Notes: generated by a model not told the origin, from the sequence alone. DNA of 64,000 nucleotides from Pseudomonas hefeiensis (GCF_030687835.1 NZ_CP117449.1:744001-808000); one strand, 5' to 3'; numbered from the stretch's first letter, positions 29,946-40,339 are shown. Numbers and translations are program-made.

Positions 29946-30824
29946 CTAGCGCCGACGACCGGTGATGCGCACCCAGCCATCGCGATTGGCGATGGGGTCC
30001 AGATTAAAGTCCGCAGCATATGCGGCGGCGACTTCTTCGCCCTGTTCAGCCAGGATGCCCGACAGCGCCAGGCGCCCGCCCGGTTTGACCAGGCTCGCCA
30101 GTTGCGGCGCCAGGGATACCAGCGGACCGGCCAGGATATTGGCCACCAGTACGTCGGCCTGAACCTGTGGCAAGTCTTGCGGCAAGTACAGTGGGAACAG
30201 CTCTTGGGCAATGTTGTTACGCCCGGCGTTGTCGCGGGATGCTTCCAGGGCCTGGACGTCGATGTCGGTGCCGACCGCTTCCTTGGCGCCCAACAGCAGC
30301 GCGGCAATGGCCAGGATCCCCGAGCCGCAGCCGAAGTCGAGCACGTTGCAGTCTTTGAGGTCCTGGCCGTCGAGCCATTCCAGGCACAGCGCGGTGGTCG
30401 GGTGTGTGCCAGTGCCGAACGCCAGGCCCGGGTCCAGCAGCAGGTTCACTGCGTCCGGCTGCGGCGCGGCATGCCAGCTCGGCACGATCCACAGGCGCTG
30501 ACCGAAGCGCATCGGCTGGAAGTTATCCATCCAGCTGCGTTCCCAATCCTGGTCTTCGATCACTTCGCTGTGATGCTCGGGCAACGGGCTGCCGGTGAGC
30601 AGCTCCAGATGTGCCAGCACGCTGGCCGGCTCGGTGCCGCCTTCGAACAGGGCCAGCAGGTGAGTGTGGGACCACAACGGAGTGGTATTGAGTTCCGGTT
30701 CGAAGATCGGCTGGTCCTCGGCGTCCATAAAGGTTACCGATACGGCGCCGACTTCAAGAAACGCGTCTTCGTAGGTTTCGGCTTGTTCCGGGCTGATGGC
30801 CAGACGTACTTGCAGCCAAGGCAT
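29946..30824 (-). CDS. prmA: Ribosomal protein L11 methyltransferase
   Basis: PrmA trimethylates ribosomal protein L11 using SAM. The SAM motif [20 protein letters not shown] lies near residue 160, and [16 protein letters not shown] is the family's NIL motif. I chose ATG 30824 ([16 protein letters not shown]) over the upstream in-frame codon at 30872; this gives 292 residues, the usual length. Confidence 0.95.
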   Translation of the reverse strand: MPWLQVRLAISPEQAETYEDAFLEVGAVSVTFMDAEDQPIFEPELNTTPLWSHTHLLALFEGGTEPASVLAHLELLTGSPLPEHHSEVIEDQDWERSWMDNFQPMRFGQRLWIVPSWHAAPQPDAVNLLLDPGLAFGTGTHPTTALCLEWLDGQDLKDCNVLDFGCGSGILAIAALLLGAKEAVGTDIDVQALEASRDNAGRNNIAQELFPLYLPQDLPQVQADVLVANILAGPLVSLAPQLASLVKPGGRLALSGILAEQGEEVAAAYAADFNLDPIANRDGWVRITGRRR

Positions 30825-31015
30825 GGCGGGCACCTTTGGGAAAAATCTACAGGAGGCAGCACAGGGCTGCAAAGGCGCGCAGTGTACGCCAGGTCGCCAT
30901 CAAAGTGGATAAGCGAGTCTCGTGCCGCGGGCGTGGTGTTTCGATATATATATGTATGACATGGGGGCAATGCAGGGCGGATAAGGTGCGGGTCCACACA
31001 ACAGGGAGGAATGTG

Positions 31016-34000
31016 ATGGACAGCACTGCCGAACGGCAAAGAAACATGGAGGGCGCGGGGCCGGAATCTTTCCCGCCGGTGGCCACTGCTCAGGCGACTC
31101 TGGAGAAATTGGCGCAATGGCAGGCGGCTATCAACGCGCGACTGCAAACCCAGATGAGCTTGCTGGAGGTACTGGAAGAGTACCTGCTGGTCGAGCTGCG
31201 CACCCACTATTACCAAGGCAACATCGATCCACACTTCATTGGCACCCTGCTCGACACGGTACTGCAACGGATGATCGACCAGACACCTCTGGTTCATGAC
31301 GACGAGCAGGATGCGCCCTACCGCTGGCCCGAGGGGGCTGACCTGAGTTTTTCGGCCGAGCGCCGGGAGTTCGTTGCCCAGGTGGTGGAAAGCGCGGCGT
31401 CGAGGTTTGTCGGTCACTACAAGGATTATTTGCGGCGGCATTGGCGAATGGTGTCGCGGGATGTTTCGCTCGAAGCACTGGTCAGGCAGAAGCTTGATGA
31501 GCATCGGGTCGCGGTCGACGGGCTTTTCCAGCCTGACCATCTGGCCTGCCTGGACGTCGATCAGTTGCGAGAGCAGATCGAAGAGCTCCAGGACGCCTGG
31601 CGCCAGACGAGTCGCTTGACGGCGTTGGCAACAACCCGTGAGCGGCGGGATCTTGGAGCGGTCGCGCGATTGCAATTGCCGCATTGGCTGCGTGGACTGA
31701 GCAATCCAGATCGTGAACGGCTGCGGGCTTTTGAAAACCAGGCCGCACTGGCGCAGGCACAGGTCGACGAGCTGGTCGATGGTCTGGGTTCGCTACGGGC
31801 CTTCGCTCGGCAATTGGCCAGGGACTATGTCAGGGATGAATTGGACATGGCGGTCGAGCCCGACGGTATTCGCGTGCAGTTGCAGTGGCGAACGGTGATG
31901 GGGCAGCCGGCACACACCTACAGCCTGAGTGAGCTGGTGGCGGCAGGCCCGGTAAGGCCGGACGCGGTGTCGGTGTTCCTGGTGGAAAATGGCGGCATGC
32001 TGCGTAACCAGTCCCTTTCGCCAGCCTTCATCGGTCGATTGTTGGCGAACGTCGATGCGCCTGCCGGGTACCTGCAAGCACTGGCCGACCGATATGAGTG
32101 GGCGGACCTGAAAGCGGCCATGTTCGATTGGTTTTTGGCGCGGCAGCAGCACAGTGCGTTTATCGCGCGTTGTGCGGGCCAGTTGTCGGCGACCGGCCAT
32201 GACGCTCTCAGCGCCCTATGGGCGAGCGACGTTGCGACGCCAACCGCCAGCGTGTTGCGTGTCGCCGGCCTCGTGCTTCCCAATGGCCTGAAGTGTGCCG
32301 ATCTTCTTCTGTTCTACCGCGAAGACGTGGGCGACGACGTCAGCGACCTGCTGCTGTACGCCCCCGGTAAACCCGATGGCCAGGAATGGGTCGAATTGAC
32401 CTCGCTTCGGGCGCTGAGCGGAGAAGTCGGTGCCTGGACCCAAAACGAAGCCGGTCGCGAGTATCTGCTGCAGCAACTCTCTGCGACCGATCATGGGCGG
32501 GCCCGGGAATACTTTGCCGGCGTGGCTGAGAAACCAGCCTGGTGGGACCTGGGCAAAGACCTCAGGGGGGCGGTCACCGGTTTCAGGGCCAGTCTTCAGA
32601 ACGCGGTCTTGACCGGCCTGGCCAATAACCTGACGCAAGTGGAACTGAACGAGTCGCCACGCTGGTACTCGGCCTTGCCGCTTGAGTCCCGGCGCAACAT
32701 CAGCGGCTTGAACCAGGAGCTTCTGGTTCAGCGGCAGGTGTTCGATGAGCAACTGGTCGATTATGAAGTCTTCATCGATTTCGCTAAGCGCACCTTCGCC
32801 CATTTGATTGCGCCGTACCTGCGCAGCAAGGGGGGGCTTGAAGCGGTCGATCCGGCCACTGTGCTCATCGACTACAGCACAGGGCTGGCAACCGAGAGAA
32901 AAACGGCCAGCCTGTTGGACCTCGCCATTTTTGGATACGAGCACAGCTCGGATATCGACGACCCCGCAAAAGGCGTGCGTTCTTCTATCGGGCAGGACTT
33001 GAAGCAGGTTCGCAGCGCCGAACTGGCGTCATACATTCGCGTGGCTTACCTGGGGGAGCGATATGCCAAGCACATCCGCGCCAGTTTTCTCGATGCCAAG
33101 GCCCCTGAGTATTCGAAACGCCGCGAGGCTTACCGCTACATGCTGTTGGCCGGGATGGATCGCGACCTGCGTGTGGCCCATGGCAAGTCGATGTTGAACA
33201 CCGATGAATTCCAGTGGCTCACCCGGCAAGTCACGCTGCTGAGCGATGGGCGGCCGGTGAGCAGCGCTACGCACCCTGGTGCTGTCGTGACGCGCGAAGG
33301 CGTGATCAAGCTGACCGTCGGCGGTCATGTCGTACAAGGGGTGTATGTTTTCACCTACTTCGACCCTCAGGTTTTTTACTGGTTGTACACACCTGACGCT
33401 CCGGACGGGATCCTGTTTCGCAAGTACCCGGATTTCTCCGGGAGCATCGCAGCGCAACTGCATCATTACGTACTGGAGCGGGTCGCACTGAGCGCGCGTG
33501 CCGCTGTAGGACGTTCGCTGGTGGCTCTGGCGAGCGGGAGCACGCGCGTCGATACCTTGCGCGAATTCAATCGGGTCATGAACATCAGCGACGAATTCGA
33601 TGCCTGCATCGAGCGCGCTGTCACCGATGTGGAGGACATCACCACAAGCCGTGCCGAAATGATCAGGGATCAGGTGTTCAAGGGGCTGATCTTCGCGGCG
33701 GCGCCTGTGTGCATGGTCTACCCACCGTTTGCCTTGTTGCTGGATATTGGCTTGGTGGCTGTCAGCGCCGGGCAGGCGGTCGAGGCGCATGCGCAGGGCG
33801 ATACGGAAGGCGCGCTTGGCCACTGGCTGGCCGCGACCTGGGGGACGCTGTTTGCCACGCTCGGTGCCGCAAGCATGGCCGCGCTGCTAGGGCGCTCGGC
33901 CAGGAACCTGAAGCTCGCCGTGAAACCTTTGTCGTTGTCCGCTCAACGCTTGAGGCGCGCGACATCAAGCGTCGCCAGGGAGGCCGGACCGGTAGTCCCG

Positions 34001-34390
34001 TCCATACGCCTGACGCGGCGCCAGGCGGTCAGCAGAACACCCCAGAACCTGCAGCCAGTGACCGAGGAAGGGATTTTTTTGGGCACCTATCGCAGCCTGC
34101 CCAGCGCAACGCAACCGCGCCGTGCTCACTACATACGGAGCAAGGGCAGGTACTACCAGGTGATGGAGGATCCCTACTTCGGCGGTTTGTGCCTGGTGGA
34201 TGCCAGACGTCCCGGCGCGTTATACAAACTGCCCATCCGCAGGCTGGCGAATGGCAAATGGATCCATAACAAGGTCGGCTTGAGAGGCGGCAATGACCAT
34301 GTGCGCAACCTCGGGCGAGTGGGGGATCTGCGGGAGGCGTTTGCCGGGCATGTCTTCCCGGATGTGACAAGGGGGGGCGTTGCAGGGTGA
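31016..34390 (+). CDS. Dermonecrotic-toxin-type protein (DUF6543-like), main part
   Basis: This is a 1,124-residue protein from ATG 31016, chosen for the strong GGGAGGAA upstream. It resembles the large dermonecrotic toxin domain proteins of Pseudomonas: a long helical N-terminus, a globular middle, and around residues 880-965 two hydrophobic stretches (GLIFAAAPVCMVYPPFALLL; ALGHWLAATWGTLFATLGAA) that could insert in membranes. It has no signal peptide. The frame closes 14 bases after a run of seven Gs (34371-34377). Deleting one G joins it to the next open frame, so the intact toxin is probably about 1,324 residues. It sits alone between prmA and accC, a place with no toxin in P. aeruginosa as I recall. 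Confidence 0.8.
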   Translation: MDSTAERQRNMEGAGPESFPPVATAQATLEKLAQWQAAINARLQTQMSLLEVLEEYLLVELRTHYYQGNIDPHFIGTLLDTVLQRMIDQTPLVHDDEQDAPYRWPEGADLSFSAERREFVAQVVESAASRFVGHYKDYLRRHWRMVSRDVSLEALVRQKLDEHRVAVDGLFQPDHLACLDVDQLREQIEELQDAWRQTSRLTALATTRERRDLGAVARLQLPHWLRGLSNPDRERLRAFENQAALAQAQVDELVDGLGSLRAFARQLARDYVRDELDMAVEPDGIRVQLQWRTVMGQPAHTYSLSELVAAGPVRPDAVSVFLVENGGMLRNQSLSPAFIGRLLANVDAPAGYLQALADRYEWADLKAAMFDWFLARQQHSAFIARCAGQLSATGHDALSALWASDVATPTASVLRVAGLVLPNGLKCADLLLFYREDVGDDVSDLLLYAPGKPDGQEWVELTSLRALSGEVGAWTQNEAGREYLLQQLSATDHGRAREYFAGVAEKPAWWDLGKDLRGAVTGFRASLQNAVLTGLANNLTQVELNESPRWYSALPLESRRNISGLNQELLVQRQVFDEQLVDYEVFIDFAKRTFAHLIAPYLRSKGGLEAVDPATVLIDYSTGLATERKTASLLDLAIFGYEHSSDIDDPAKGVRSSIGQDLKQVRSAELASYIRVAYLGERYAKHIRASFLDAKAPEYSKRREAYRYMLLAGMDRDLRVAHGKSMLNTDEFQWLTRQVTLLSDGRPVSSATHPGAVVTREGVIKLTVGGHVVQGVYVFTYFDPQVFYWLYTPDAPDGILFRKYPDFSGSIAAQLHHYVLERVALSARAAVGRSLVALASGSTRVDTLREFNRVMNISDEFDACIERAVTDVEDITTSRAEMIRDQVFKGLIFAAAPVCMVYPPFALLLDIGLVAVSAGQAVEAHAQGDTEGALGHWLAATWGTLFATLGAASMAALLGRSARNLKLAVKPLSLSAQRLRRATSSVAREAGPVVPSIRLTRRQAVSRTPQNLQPVTEEGIFLGTYRSLPSATQPRRAHYIRSKGRYYQVMEDPYFGGLCLVDARRPGALYKLPIRRLANGKWIHNKVGLRGGNDHVRNLGRVGDLREAFAGHVFPDVTRGGVAG

Positions 34391-34991
34391 GGCCGTGGTG
34401 GCGAGGTTCAGCGAGACCGCGGCGGACAACTATCTGTTTTCCCTGAACGCACAGACGTGTGTGATCGCTTCCTTGTACAACCCGACCACCAAGGTTGGGG
34501 CGGTCATCCATTTCGATCACAACATCCGCGCACTGATCGAACGCAGTGTCCGCGATGTGACGCGGCACCTGGGGGGCGCGGCCAAGGATATCCGCGCCAC
34601 CTTGGTCGGCGGGGACTGGCTGACGGGGGCCGACATCGGCGAGCCGGTCAGGATGGTGATGAGGCAACACGGGCTGCGACCGACCTGGGATCACTGGTCG
34701 TATTCTTCCTGCCTCGGCAATACCTATGGCGTGTCACTGGATCTGCGCAACGGGGTCACTTCGGTGTTCAAGACCTCACGCAGTCAAGTCGAGCGCTATT
34801 ACACACCCGTACTGACGAGGGCGAAGCAGGGTTCTGACCCAGTGTCGGTGCGCGCTCGGGGGTTCATGGCGCGCGTGCGCAGCGAGACGTTGGTGGCCAA
34901 TGCCAACGGTGCCGTTCGCACTCAGCGGGGCAGGCCTGCGACGAGAGCGCAGATCGAAGCGCAAGCATTCCCTACGGTGACGCTGGGCTGA
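34380..34991 (+). CDS. CheD-like deamidase domain, out-of-frame C-terminal part of the toxin
   Basis: This frame encodes about 200 residues matching the CheD fold: QTCVIASLYNPTTKVGAVIH parallels the CheD GSCVAV...KVGAMAH block; ATLVGGDW and DIGEPVRMVMRQHGLRP match the later strand-helix pair. Counting from the nominal TTG at 34380, the Cys is residue 27 and the His residue 44, the 17-residue spacing of the CheD Cys27-His44 pair; Ser21 stands where CheD has Thr21. CheD and the CNF1 toxin domain share this Cys-His deamidase architecture, so I infer glutamine deamidation of a host protein. There is no plausible ribosome binding site of its own; it is best read as the shifted end of the preceding gene. 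Confidence 0.7.
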   Translation: MQGEAVVARFSETAADNYLFSLNAQTCVIASLYNPTTKVGAVIHFDHNIRALIERSVRDVTRHLGGAAKDIRATLVGGDWLTGADIGEPVRMVMRQHGLRPTWDHWSYSSCLGNTYGVSLDLRNGVTSVFKTSRSQVERYYTPVLTRAKQGSDPVSVRARGFMARVRSETLVANANGAVRTQRGRPATRAQIEAQAFPTVTLG

Positions 34992-35020
34992 TCCTTCACG
35001 GTCACCCTGAAAAACAGGCA

Positions 35021-35056
35021 AAAAAAGACCCCGGCCAAAAGGCCGGGGTCCTTTTT
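35021..35056. terminator. Bidirectional terminator between toxin and accC
   Basis: A perfect 10-bp stem (GACCCCGGCC / GGCCGGGGTC) with an AAAA loop has six As before and five Ts after it. It ends the toxin gene on the plus strand and accBC on the minus strand. Confidence 0.93.
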
Positions 35057-35071
35057 ACATCACTCGGGACA

Positions 35072-36427
35072 TCAAGCCTGGTCGGCCAGCTTGTGTTCCA
35101 GGTAATGGATGTTGACACCACCTTTGCAGAAGCCTTCGTCACGAACCAGGTCGCGGTGCAGCGGGATGTTGGTTTTGATCCCGTCTACCACGATTTCGTC
35201 CAGTGCATTGCGCATGCGCGCCATGGCTTCGTCACGGGTTGCGCCGTAGGTGATCAGCTTGCCGATCAACGAGTCGTAGTTCGGCGGAACCGCATAACCG
35301 CTGTACAGGTGCGAGTCGACGCGAACGCCATTGCCGCCCGGGGCATGGAAATGCTTGACCGTGCCAGGGCTTGGCATGAAGGTTTTCGGGTCTTCGGCGT
35401 TGATCCGGCATTCCAGCGAGTGACCGCGGATGACCACGTCGTCCTGGGTAAACGACAGTTTGTTGCCAGCGGCGATGCTGAGCATCTCCTTGACGATGTC
35501 GATACCGGTGACCATTTCCGAAACCGGGTGCTCCACCTGAACACGGGTGTTCATTTCGATGAAGTAGAAACGACCGTTCTCGTAGAGGAACTCGAAGGTG
35601 CCGGCGCCGCGGTAGCCGATGTCGATGCAGGCCTTGACGCAGCGTGCCAGGACTTCTTCGCGAGCCTGCTCGTCGATGCCCGGTGCCGGCGCTTCTTCGA
35701 GGACCTTCTGGTGACGACGTTGCAGCGAGCAGTCGCGGTCACCCAGGTGGATGGCCTGGCCCTGGCCGTCGGACAGCACCTGGACTTCGACGTGACGCGG
35801 GTTGGTCAGGAATTTTTCCAGATAGACCATCGGGTTGCCGAACGCCGCGCCCGCTTCGGAGCGGGTCAGTTTCGCCGAGGAAATCAGGTCTTCTTCCTTG
35901 TGTACCACACGCATGCCGCGACCACCGCCGCCACCGGCGGCCTTGATGATCACCGGATAGCCGACTTCGCGACCGATGCGCAGAGCCGTTTCTTCGTCTT
36001 CAGGCAGCGGGCCGTCGGAGCCCGGAACGGTAGGTACCCCGGCGGCGATCATGGCGTGCTTGGCCGACACCTTGTCGCCCATCAGGCGGATGGTGTCGGC
36101 TTTTGGACCAATGAAGGCAAAACCGGAGTTTTCGACCTGTTCGGCGAAGTCGGCGTTTTCCGCCAGGAAACCGTAGCCAGGGTGAATGGCGGTGGCGCCG
36201 GTCACTTCAGCGGCGGCGATGATCGCCGGGATGTGCAGGTAAGAGTGCGCAGCCGACGCCGGACCGATGCAGACGGACTCGTCCGCCAGGCCCAGGTGCA
36301 TCAGTTCCTTGTCGGCCTTGGAATAAACGGCGACGGTCTTGATGCCCATCTCTTTGCAGGCACGCAGAATCCGCAGGGCAATTTCACCGCGGTTAGCGAT
36401 CAGGACTTTTTCCAACTTCGCAGTCAT
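35072..36427 (-). CDS. accC: Biotin carboxylase subunit of acetyl-CoA carboxylase
   Basis: AccC carboxylates the biotin on AccB with ATP and bicarbonate, the first step of fatty acid synthesis. Features are [20 protein letters not shown] at the N-terminus, the ATP-grasp loop [14 protein letters not shown] (about 160) and [16 protein letters not shown] (about 285). I chose ATG 36427 (MTAKLEKV) with GGAGAG upstream; 451 residues. Confidence 0.97.
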   Translation of the reverse strand: MTAKLEKVLIANRGEIALRILRACKEMGIKTVAVYSKADKELMHLGLADESVCIGPASAAHSYLHIPAIIAAAEVTGATAIHPGYGFLAENADFAEQVENSGFAFIGPKADTIRLMGDKVSAKHAMIAAGVPTVPGSDGPLPEDEETALRIGREVGYPVIIKAAGGGGGRGMRVVHKEEDLISSAKLTRSEAGAAFGNPMVYLEKFLTNPRHVEVQVLSDGQGQAIHLGDRDCSLQRRHQKVLEEAPAPGIDEQAREEVLARCVKACIDIGYRGAGTFEFLYENGRFYFIEMNTRVQVEHPVSEMVTGIDIVKEMLSIAAGNKLSFTQDDVVIRGHSLECRINAEDPKTFMPSPGTVKHFHAPGGNGVRVDSHLYSGYAVPPNYDSLIGKLITYGATRDEAMARMRNALDEIVVDGIKTNIPLHRDLVRDEGFCKGGVNIHYLEHKLADQA

Positions 36428-36444
36428 CAAAGGCTCTCCGCGGT

Positions 36445-36909
36445 TCAAACGATGGTGAACAGCGGTTGGTCGTACTCAACCGGCTGGCCGTCTTCAACGA
36501 GGATGGATTCGATCACACCGCTGGTTTCAGCTTCGATGTGGTTCATCATCTTCATGGCTTCGACGATGCACAGGGTGTCGCCTTTCTTCACGGTCTGGCC
36601 GACTTCAACGAAGGACGGCGAGGACGGGGAAGACTTGCGATAGAACGTGCCTACCATTGGCGAACGGGCAACGGTGCCGTTGAGCGTTGGCGCGGCAGGT
36701 GCTGCTGGAGCGGCGGCGGCAACCGGGGCTGCTGCCGGAGCAGGTGCGGCGGCCGGAGCCTGCATCGGTGCCGGCGCGTAGAACTGCTGGGCCGGGGTCT
36801 TGCTGTGACGGCTGATACGTACGGACTCTTCGCCTTCCTTGATCTCGAGCTCGTCGATGCCGGACTCTTCCAGCAATTCGATCAGTTTCTTAACTTTACG
36901 GATATCCAT
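36445..36909 (-). CDS. accB: Biotin carboxyl carrier protein
   Basis: AccB carries the biotin of acetyl-CoA carboxylase. The 154-residue protein has a helical N-terminus ([20 protein letters not shown]), an Ala/Pro-rich flexible linker (about 45-75) and a biotinyl domain with the lysine-containing [15 protein letters not shown]. It is followed closely by accC in the usual operon. Confidence 0.97.
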   Translation of the reverse strand: MDIRKVKKLIELLEESGIDELEIKEGEESVRISRHSKTPAQQFYAPAPMQAPAAAPAPAAAPVAAAAPAAPAAPTLNGTVARSPMVGTFYRKSSPSSPSFVEVGQTVKKGDTLCIVEAMKMMNHIEAETSGVIESILVEDGQPVEYDQPLFTIV

Positions 36910-36957
36910 GAATCATCAACTCCCAAGGGTCGGTCAGGGGCGTTTAACGCTTGTTGT

Positions 36958-37410
36958 TCAAGCCGTTGCCTGTCTTTCAAGCTGCTCTAGGGCGGCCTCC
37001 AGAGCCAGTCGGTAACCGCTGGCGCCAAGGCCGCAGATCACTCCCACCGCTACATCGGAGAAGTAGGAGTGATGGCGGAAAGGTTCGCGTTTGTGCACGT
37101 TGGACAAATGCACTTCGATGAATGGGATGCTCACCGCCAGCAGCGCGTCACGTAATGCGACACTTGTGTGGGTAAAAGCTGCGGGATTGATCAAAATGAA
37201 ATCCACGCCTTCGCCACGCGCGGCATGGATGCGGTCGATCAATTCGTATTCGGCGTTGCTTTGCAGATAGAGCAAATGATGGCCGGCGGCGCGGGCCCGC
37301 TGCTCCAGGTCCTGGTTGATCTGGGCCAGTGTCACGGCCCCGTAGACGCCCGGTTCGCGGGTGCCCAGCAGGTTCAGGTTGGGTCCGTGCAGGACCAATA
37401 GGGTCGCCAT
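36958..37410 (-). CDS. aroQ: Type II 3-dehydroquinate dehydratase
   Basis: AroQ makes 3-dehydroshikimate in the shikimate pathway. The 150-residue protein has [39 protein letters not shown] and [17 protein letters not shown], covering the active-site tyrosine, histidine and arginine loops of the type II family. It is upstream of accB on the same strand, as in other pseudomonads. Confidence 0.97.
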   Translation of the reverse strand: MATLLVLHGPNLNLLGTREPGVYGAVTLAQINQDLEQRARAAGHHLLYLQSNAEYELIDRIHAARGEGVDFILINPAAFTHTSVALRDALLAVSIPFIEVHLSNVHKREPFRHHSYFSDVAVGVICGLGASGYRLALEAALEQLERQATA

Positions 37411-37930
37411 CTGCTGTTCCTTGTTATCTGTGAGCAGGTGTCAGAACCCGGCGACTATGCCGCAAAGCCTTTATGACTGTCCAGTTCTCTGCAATAGCCA
37501 GCACGATGACCGATGTTTGCGCGAAATTTGTGACCATGGTCCTTGATCCGGTCACCTGTTCTCGGGAAGCCAAGGCTAAACCCAGTGGGAGCGAGCCTGC
37601 TCGCGATGGCGATACACCAGTCAACATCAGTGCCACTGATTCACCACCTCGCGAGCAGACCACGGCGACCCGTTTCCCTTCATGTCGCCGACGGCGACAA
37701 ATCGAGCTTTTTATTCCGCGCTGTGTTGCTCCCCCTCCTTGTTGGGCTTTTGCGCAGGACGCGCTGGTTCAGTTGACCTATCTCTCCAGGCACTACTTCC
37801 ACCCGTTGTCGAGTTACCCGCGCCTTCCACCACCCAGCGGTTCAGAGCGCCGAGTGTGCAGGCAACGTCGGCGATCTCCCCTGGAATTAACTTCTGCGAA
37901 CGTTCATGGCTGAAACGTATCAGCTTCAAT
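37411..37930. other. Intergenic region upstream of levansucrase
   Basis: No gene is supported. A single REP unit lies at 37585-37611 (GTGGGAGCGAGCCTGCTCGC). The rest has no recognisable feature. Confidence 0.5.
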
Positions 37931-37959
37931 AAAAACCAAAATATGCACAAATGCATTTT

Positions 37960-38017
37960 TTTGCTTGACCCGCATGGGTGGGCCTCTATAAGGTGGCTTA
38001 ACTGTATGTACATACAG
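37960..38017 (+). promoter_or_regulatory. Levansucrase promoter with LexA-type palindrome
   Basis: A sigma-70-like pair, TTGACC then TATAAG with 16 bases between (about 37963-37990), is followed at 38002-38017 by CTGTATGTACATACAG, a perfect 16-bp palindrome matching the CTGT-N8-ACAG LexA box. The box lies just past the expected transcription start, where a bound repressor would block. LexA control is inferred. Confidence 0.7.
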
Positions 38018-38069
38018 TATTTCTAAAGCGTCATTTATTTGAATCCATTCATGGACGAGGCAATAACTT

Positions 38070-39344
38070 ATGAAAACCAACACTGAAAAATTTGGTGTAA
38101 CCCCCCATCAACCCAGCCTTTGGACCCGCGCTGATGCGTTGAAAGTCCGGGCGGACGATCCCACCACCACTCAGCCGCTGGTCAGCGCGGATTTCCCGGT
38201 ATTGAGCAACGACGTGTTTATCTGGGACACCATGCCCCTGCGCGACTTGGACGGTAACGTGACGTCCGTCGATGGCTGGTCGGTGATCTTCACCCTGACG
38301 GCCGATCGTCATCCAAACGACCCGCAGTATCTCGACGAGGACGGTAACTACGACATCCTCCGCGATTGGAACGATCGTCACGGTCGGGCAAAGATGTACT
38401 ACTGGTTTTCTCGTACCGGCAAGAACTGGGAATTCGGTGGCCGTGTGATGGCCGAAGGGGTTTCGCCGACCGCTCGCGAATGGGCCGGTACGCCGATCCT
38501 GTTGAACGACCGCGGTGAAGTGGACCTGTATTACACCGCCGTCACCCCGGGCGCGACCATCGTCAAGGTGCGCGGTCGGGTGGTGACCACTGAACATGGT
38601 GTCAGCATGGTCGGCTTCGAGAAGGTCAAGCCGCTGTTCGAGGCTGACGGCAACATGTACCAGACCGAAGCACAAAACGCGTTCTGGGGTTTCCGAGATC
38701 CATGGCCTTTCCGCGACCCGAAAGATGGCAAGCTGTACATGCTGTTCGAGGGTAACGTGGCCGGTGAGCGCGGTTCGCACAAAGTGGGAGAAGCAGAAAT
38801 CGGCGACGTGCCGCCGGGTTATGAAGATGTCGGCAACTCGCGCTTCCAGACCGCCTGTGTTGGCATCGCCGTAGCCCGCGACGCGGACGGTGACGACTGG
38901 GAAATGTTGCCGCCACTGCTGACCGCCGTGGGGGTAAACGACCAGACCGAGCGCCCGCACTTCGTGTTCCAGGATGGCAAGTACTACCTGTTCACGATCA
39001 GCCATACCTTCACCTATGCCGACGGTGTGACCGGGCCGGACGGCGTGTACGGTTTCGTCGCGGACTCGCTGTTCGGCCCTTACGTGCCGCTGAACGGATC
39101 CGGCCTGGTGCTGGGCAACCCGTCCTCCCAGCCATTCCAGACCTACTCGCACTATGTAATGCCAAACGGCCTGGTGACCTCCTTCATCGACAGCGTACCG
39201 ACCGACGAAACCGGCACGCAGATTCGTGTGGGTGGCACCGAGGCACCCACGGTGGGCATGAAAATAAAAGGGCAGCAGACGTTCGTGGTGGCCGAGTACG
39301 ACTACGGTTACATCCCGCCGATGCTCGACGTCACGCTCAAGTAA
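38070..39344 (+). CDS. lsc: Levansucrase (GH68)
   Basis: Levansucrase splits sucrose and polymerises the fructose into levan outside the cell. The 424-residue protein closely follows P. syringae Lsc proteins. Key residues: nucleophile D53 in FIWDTMPL, stabiliser D210 in FRDPWPF, acid/base E294 in DQTERPHF. There is no classical signal peptide, as for other Gram-negative levansucrases. It stands alone, with a phage-like regulatory region upstream. In P. syringae, lscB/lscC expression depends on a phage-associated upstream element, which the LexA-type box here recalls. Confidence 0.96.
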   Translation: MKTNTEKFGVTPHQPSLWTRADALKVRADDPTTTQPLVSADFPVLSNDVFIWDTMPLRDLDGNVTSVDGWSVIFTLTADRHPNDPQYLDEDGNYDILRDWNDRHGRAKMYYWFSRTGKNWEFGGRVMAEGVSPTAREWAGTPILLNDRGEVDLYYTAVTPGATIVKVRGRVVTTEHGVSMVGFEKVKPLFEADGNMYQTEAQNAFWGFRDPWPFRDPKDGKLYMLFEGNVAGERGSHKVGEAEIGDVPPGYEDVGNSRFQTACVGIAVARDADGDDWEMLPPLLTAVGVNDQTERPHFVFQDGKYYLFTISHTFTYADGVTGPDGVYGFVADSLFGPYVPLNGSGLVLGNPSSQPFQTYSHYVMPNGLVTSFIDSVPTDETGTQIRVGGTEAPTVGMKIKGQQTFVVAEYDYGYIPPMLDVTLK

Positions 39345-39670
39345 CAGCAACGCCGGGGTTTCAGGCAGCGGGTTTGAGGTCGATGACAAAACCGTTGTGG
39401 ATATGATCGAGATATCCCGCCTGATTCATTGCGACGTTGCTCGCAAGCCCCATTGAACAACGCGTCGTAACCCTCTTCGCGACTGGCTGCAAGGATGCAG
39501 CCAGTCGCGAATGCATTCCCTCGAGCAAACCCGCTCTGCCATTCCTATGTTTGAAATGCCTGACTCTGTGGGAGCGAGCCTGCTCGCGATAGCGGCTCAT
39601 CAGCCAAATAGATCAGCAGCCTACAGACCAATCTGCAGCCCCGACACAACCCCAATATCCAGCCGACACC
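39345..39670. repeat. Intergenic region with REP and start of a duplicated unit
   Basis: No gene is supported. A REP unit lies at 39567-39593. From about 39522 the sequence matches 40968 onward (CCATTCCTATGTTTGAAATG and flanks), the start of a duplicated unit that includes the DUF6124 gene. Confidence 0.65.
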
Positions 39671-39979
39671 GCCTTGCGCCATTGCCTACAACTACGCCAG
39701 AATCCGCCGGCTTGTGCGTTTTGGGGCCCGTCGGTAGTTTGAGTCTTGTCACTGCTCATCAGTGATCGGGTTTCGCAGCCCGGACTCTATAGGCGCACAA
39801 CGTCACCTTCGAAAGCAGATCGCCCATGTCTGTGATTTCGTCAGAGGTGGCTGTGCGTGGGAGACCCTCGGGTCTGCCGGTCCCTAGAGTCCCGGTCTGC
39901 GAACCCGCGTACAGCTGCCACCCAACACTTCGTTTCGCAGCGAATGGTGGTAGCTCCAATAGACTCTAGGAGCTTTACC
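39671..39979 (+). promoter_or_regulatory. Structured leader RNA of the first DUF6124 gene
   Basis: The ~300-nt leader holds: hairpin A (TCACTG/CAGTGA, 39749-39765); hairpin B with loop TTTCGCAG (39767-39782) followed by GGACTCTA (39782-39789); a long central stem closing 39847-39923, with inner hairpins D (tetraloop, 39862-39875) and E whose loop is CCTAGAGTC (39883-39891), then CTGCGAA (39897-39903); hairpin C with the same loop TTTCGCAG (39929-39944); and GACTCTAGG (39962-39970), which overlaps the Shine-Dalgarno. CTGCGAA can pair with either TTTCGCAG loop. The E loop can pair with the upstream GACTCTA or with the ribosome binding site. All pairings recur with compensatory changes in the second leader. 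Confidence 0.7.
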
Positions 39980-40339
39980 ATGGTCAAAATTACACCGAAC
40001 CCGCCATCTGAAGACGAAACCGTGTCTCGTGTTCAGTCGGCTCGTAACAAGAAACTCGATGATGCTGCCAATCGGGCTTTGGATTTCTATCTGAAGCCTA
40101 CGCCGAAGAACGAAACGTCTGACAAACCCAACACCATCTTTCGTATCGCACCTGATGTTGATTCGGAATGTCTGCTTGCCAATCTCAGTGAAAACCTGGC
40201 TTCGGCCAATGCCATGATCAGTGATTTGGCGTTTGATCTTGAGGGATCGCGACGACATTTTGCGTTGGGGATTTTGCAGGTGATTGAGGTGAGTGAGCTG
40301 TTGGCGAATCGGGCTTTGGATATTGTTGAGGTGAGGTAA
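39980..40339 (+). CDS. DUF6124 family protein, copy 1
   Basis: This is a 119-residue cytoplasmic protein of unknown function: MVKITPNPPSEDETVSR, a basic helix (RNKKLDDAANRALDFYL), PNTIFRIAPDVDSECLLANL and a long C-terminal helix. I assign the DUF6124 (formerly DUF3077) family from memory of Pseudomonas genomes. I chose ATG 39980 with AGGAG eight bases upstream; the frame is open further but the copies diverge there. It is the sole gene after its structured leader and has its own terminator. Confidence 0.85.
   Translation: MVKITPNPPSEDETVSRVQSARNKKLDDAANRALDFYLKPTPKNETSDKPNTIFRIAPDVDSECLLANLSENLASANAMISDLAFDLEGSRRHFALGILQVIEVSELLANRALDIVEVR

Noticed and set aside
39361..39600. 79-codon minus-strand frame after levansucrase
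   Set aside because: Half of it is REP and the duplicated segment; no family resemblance.
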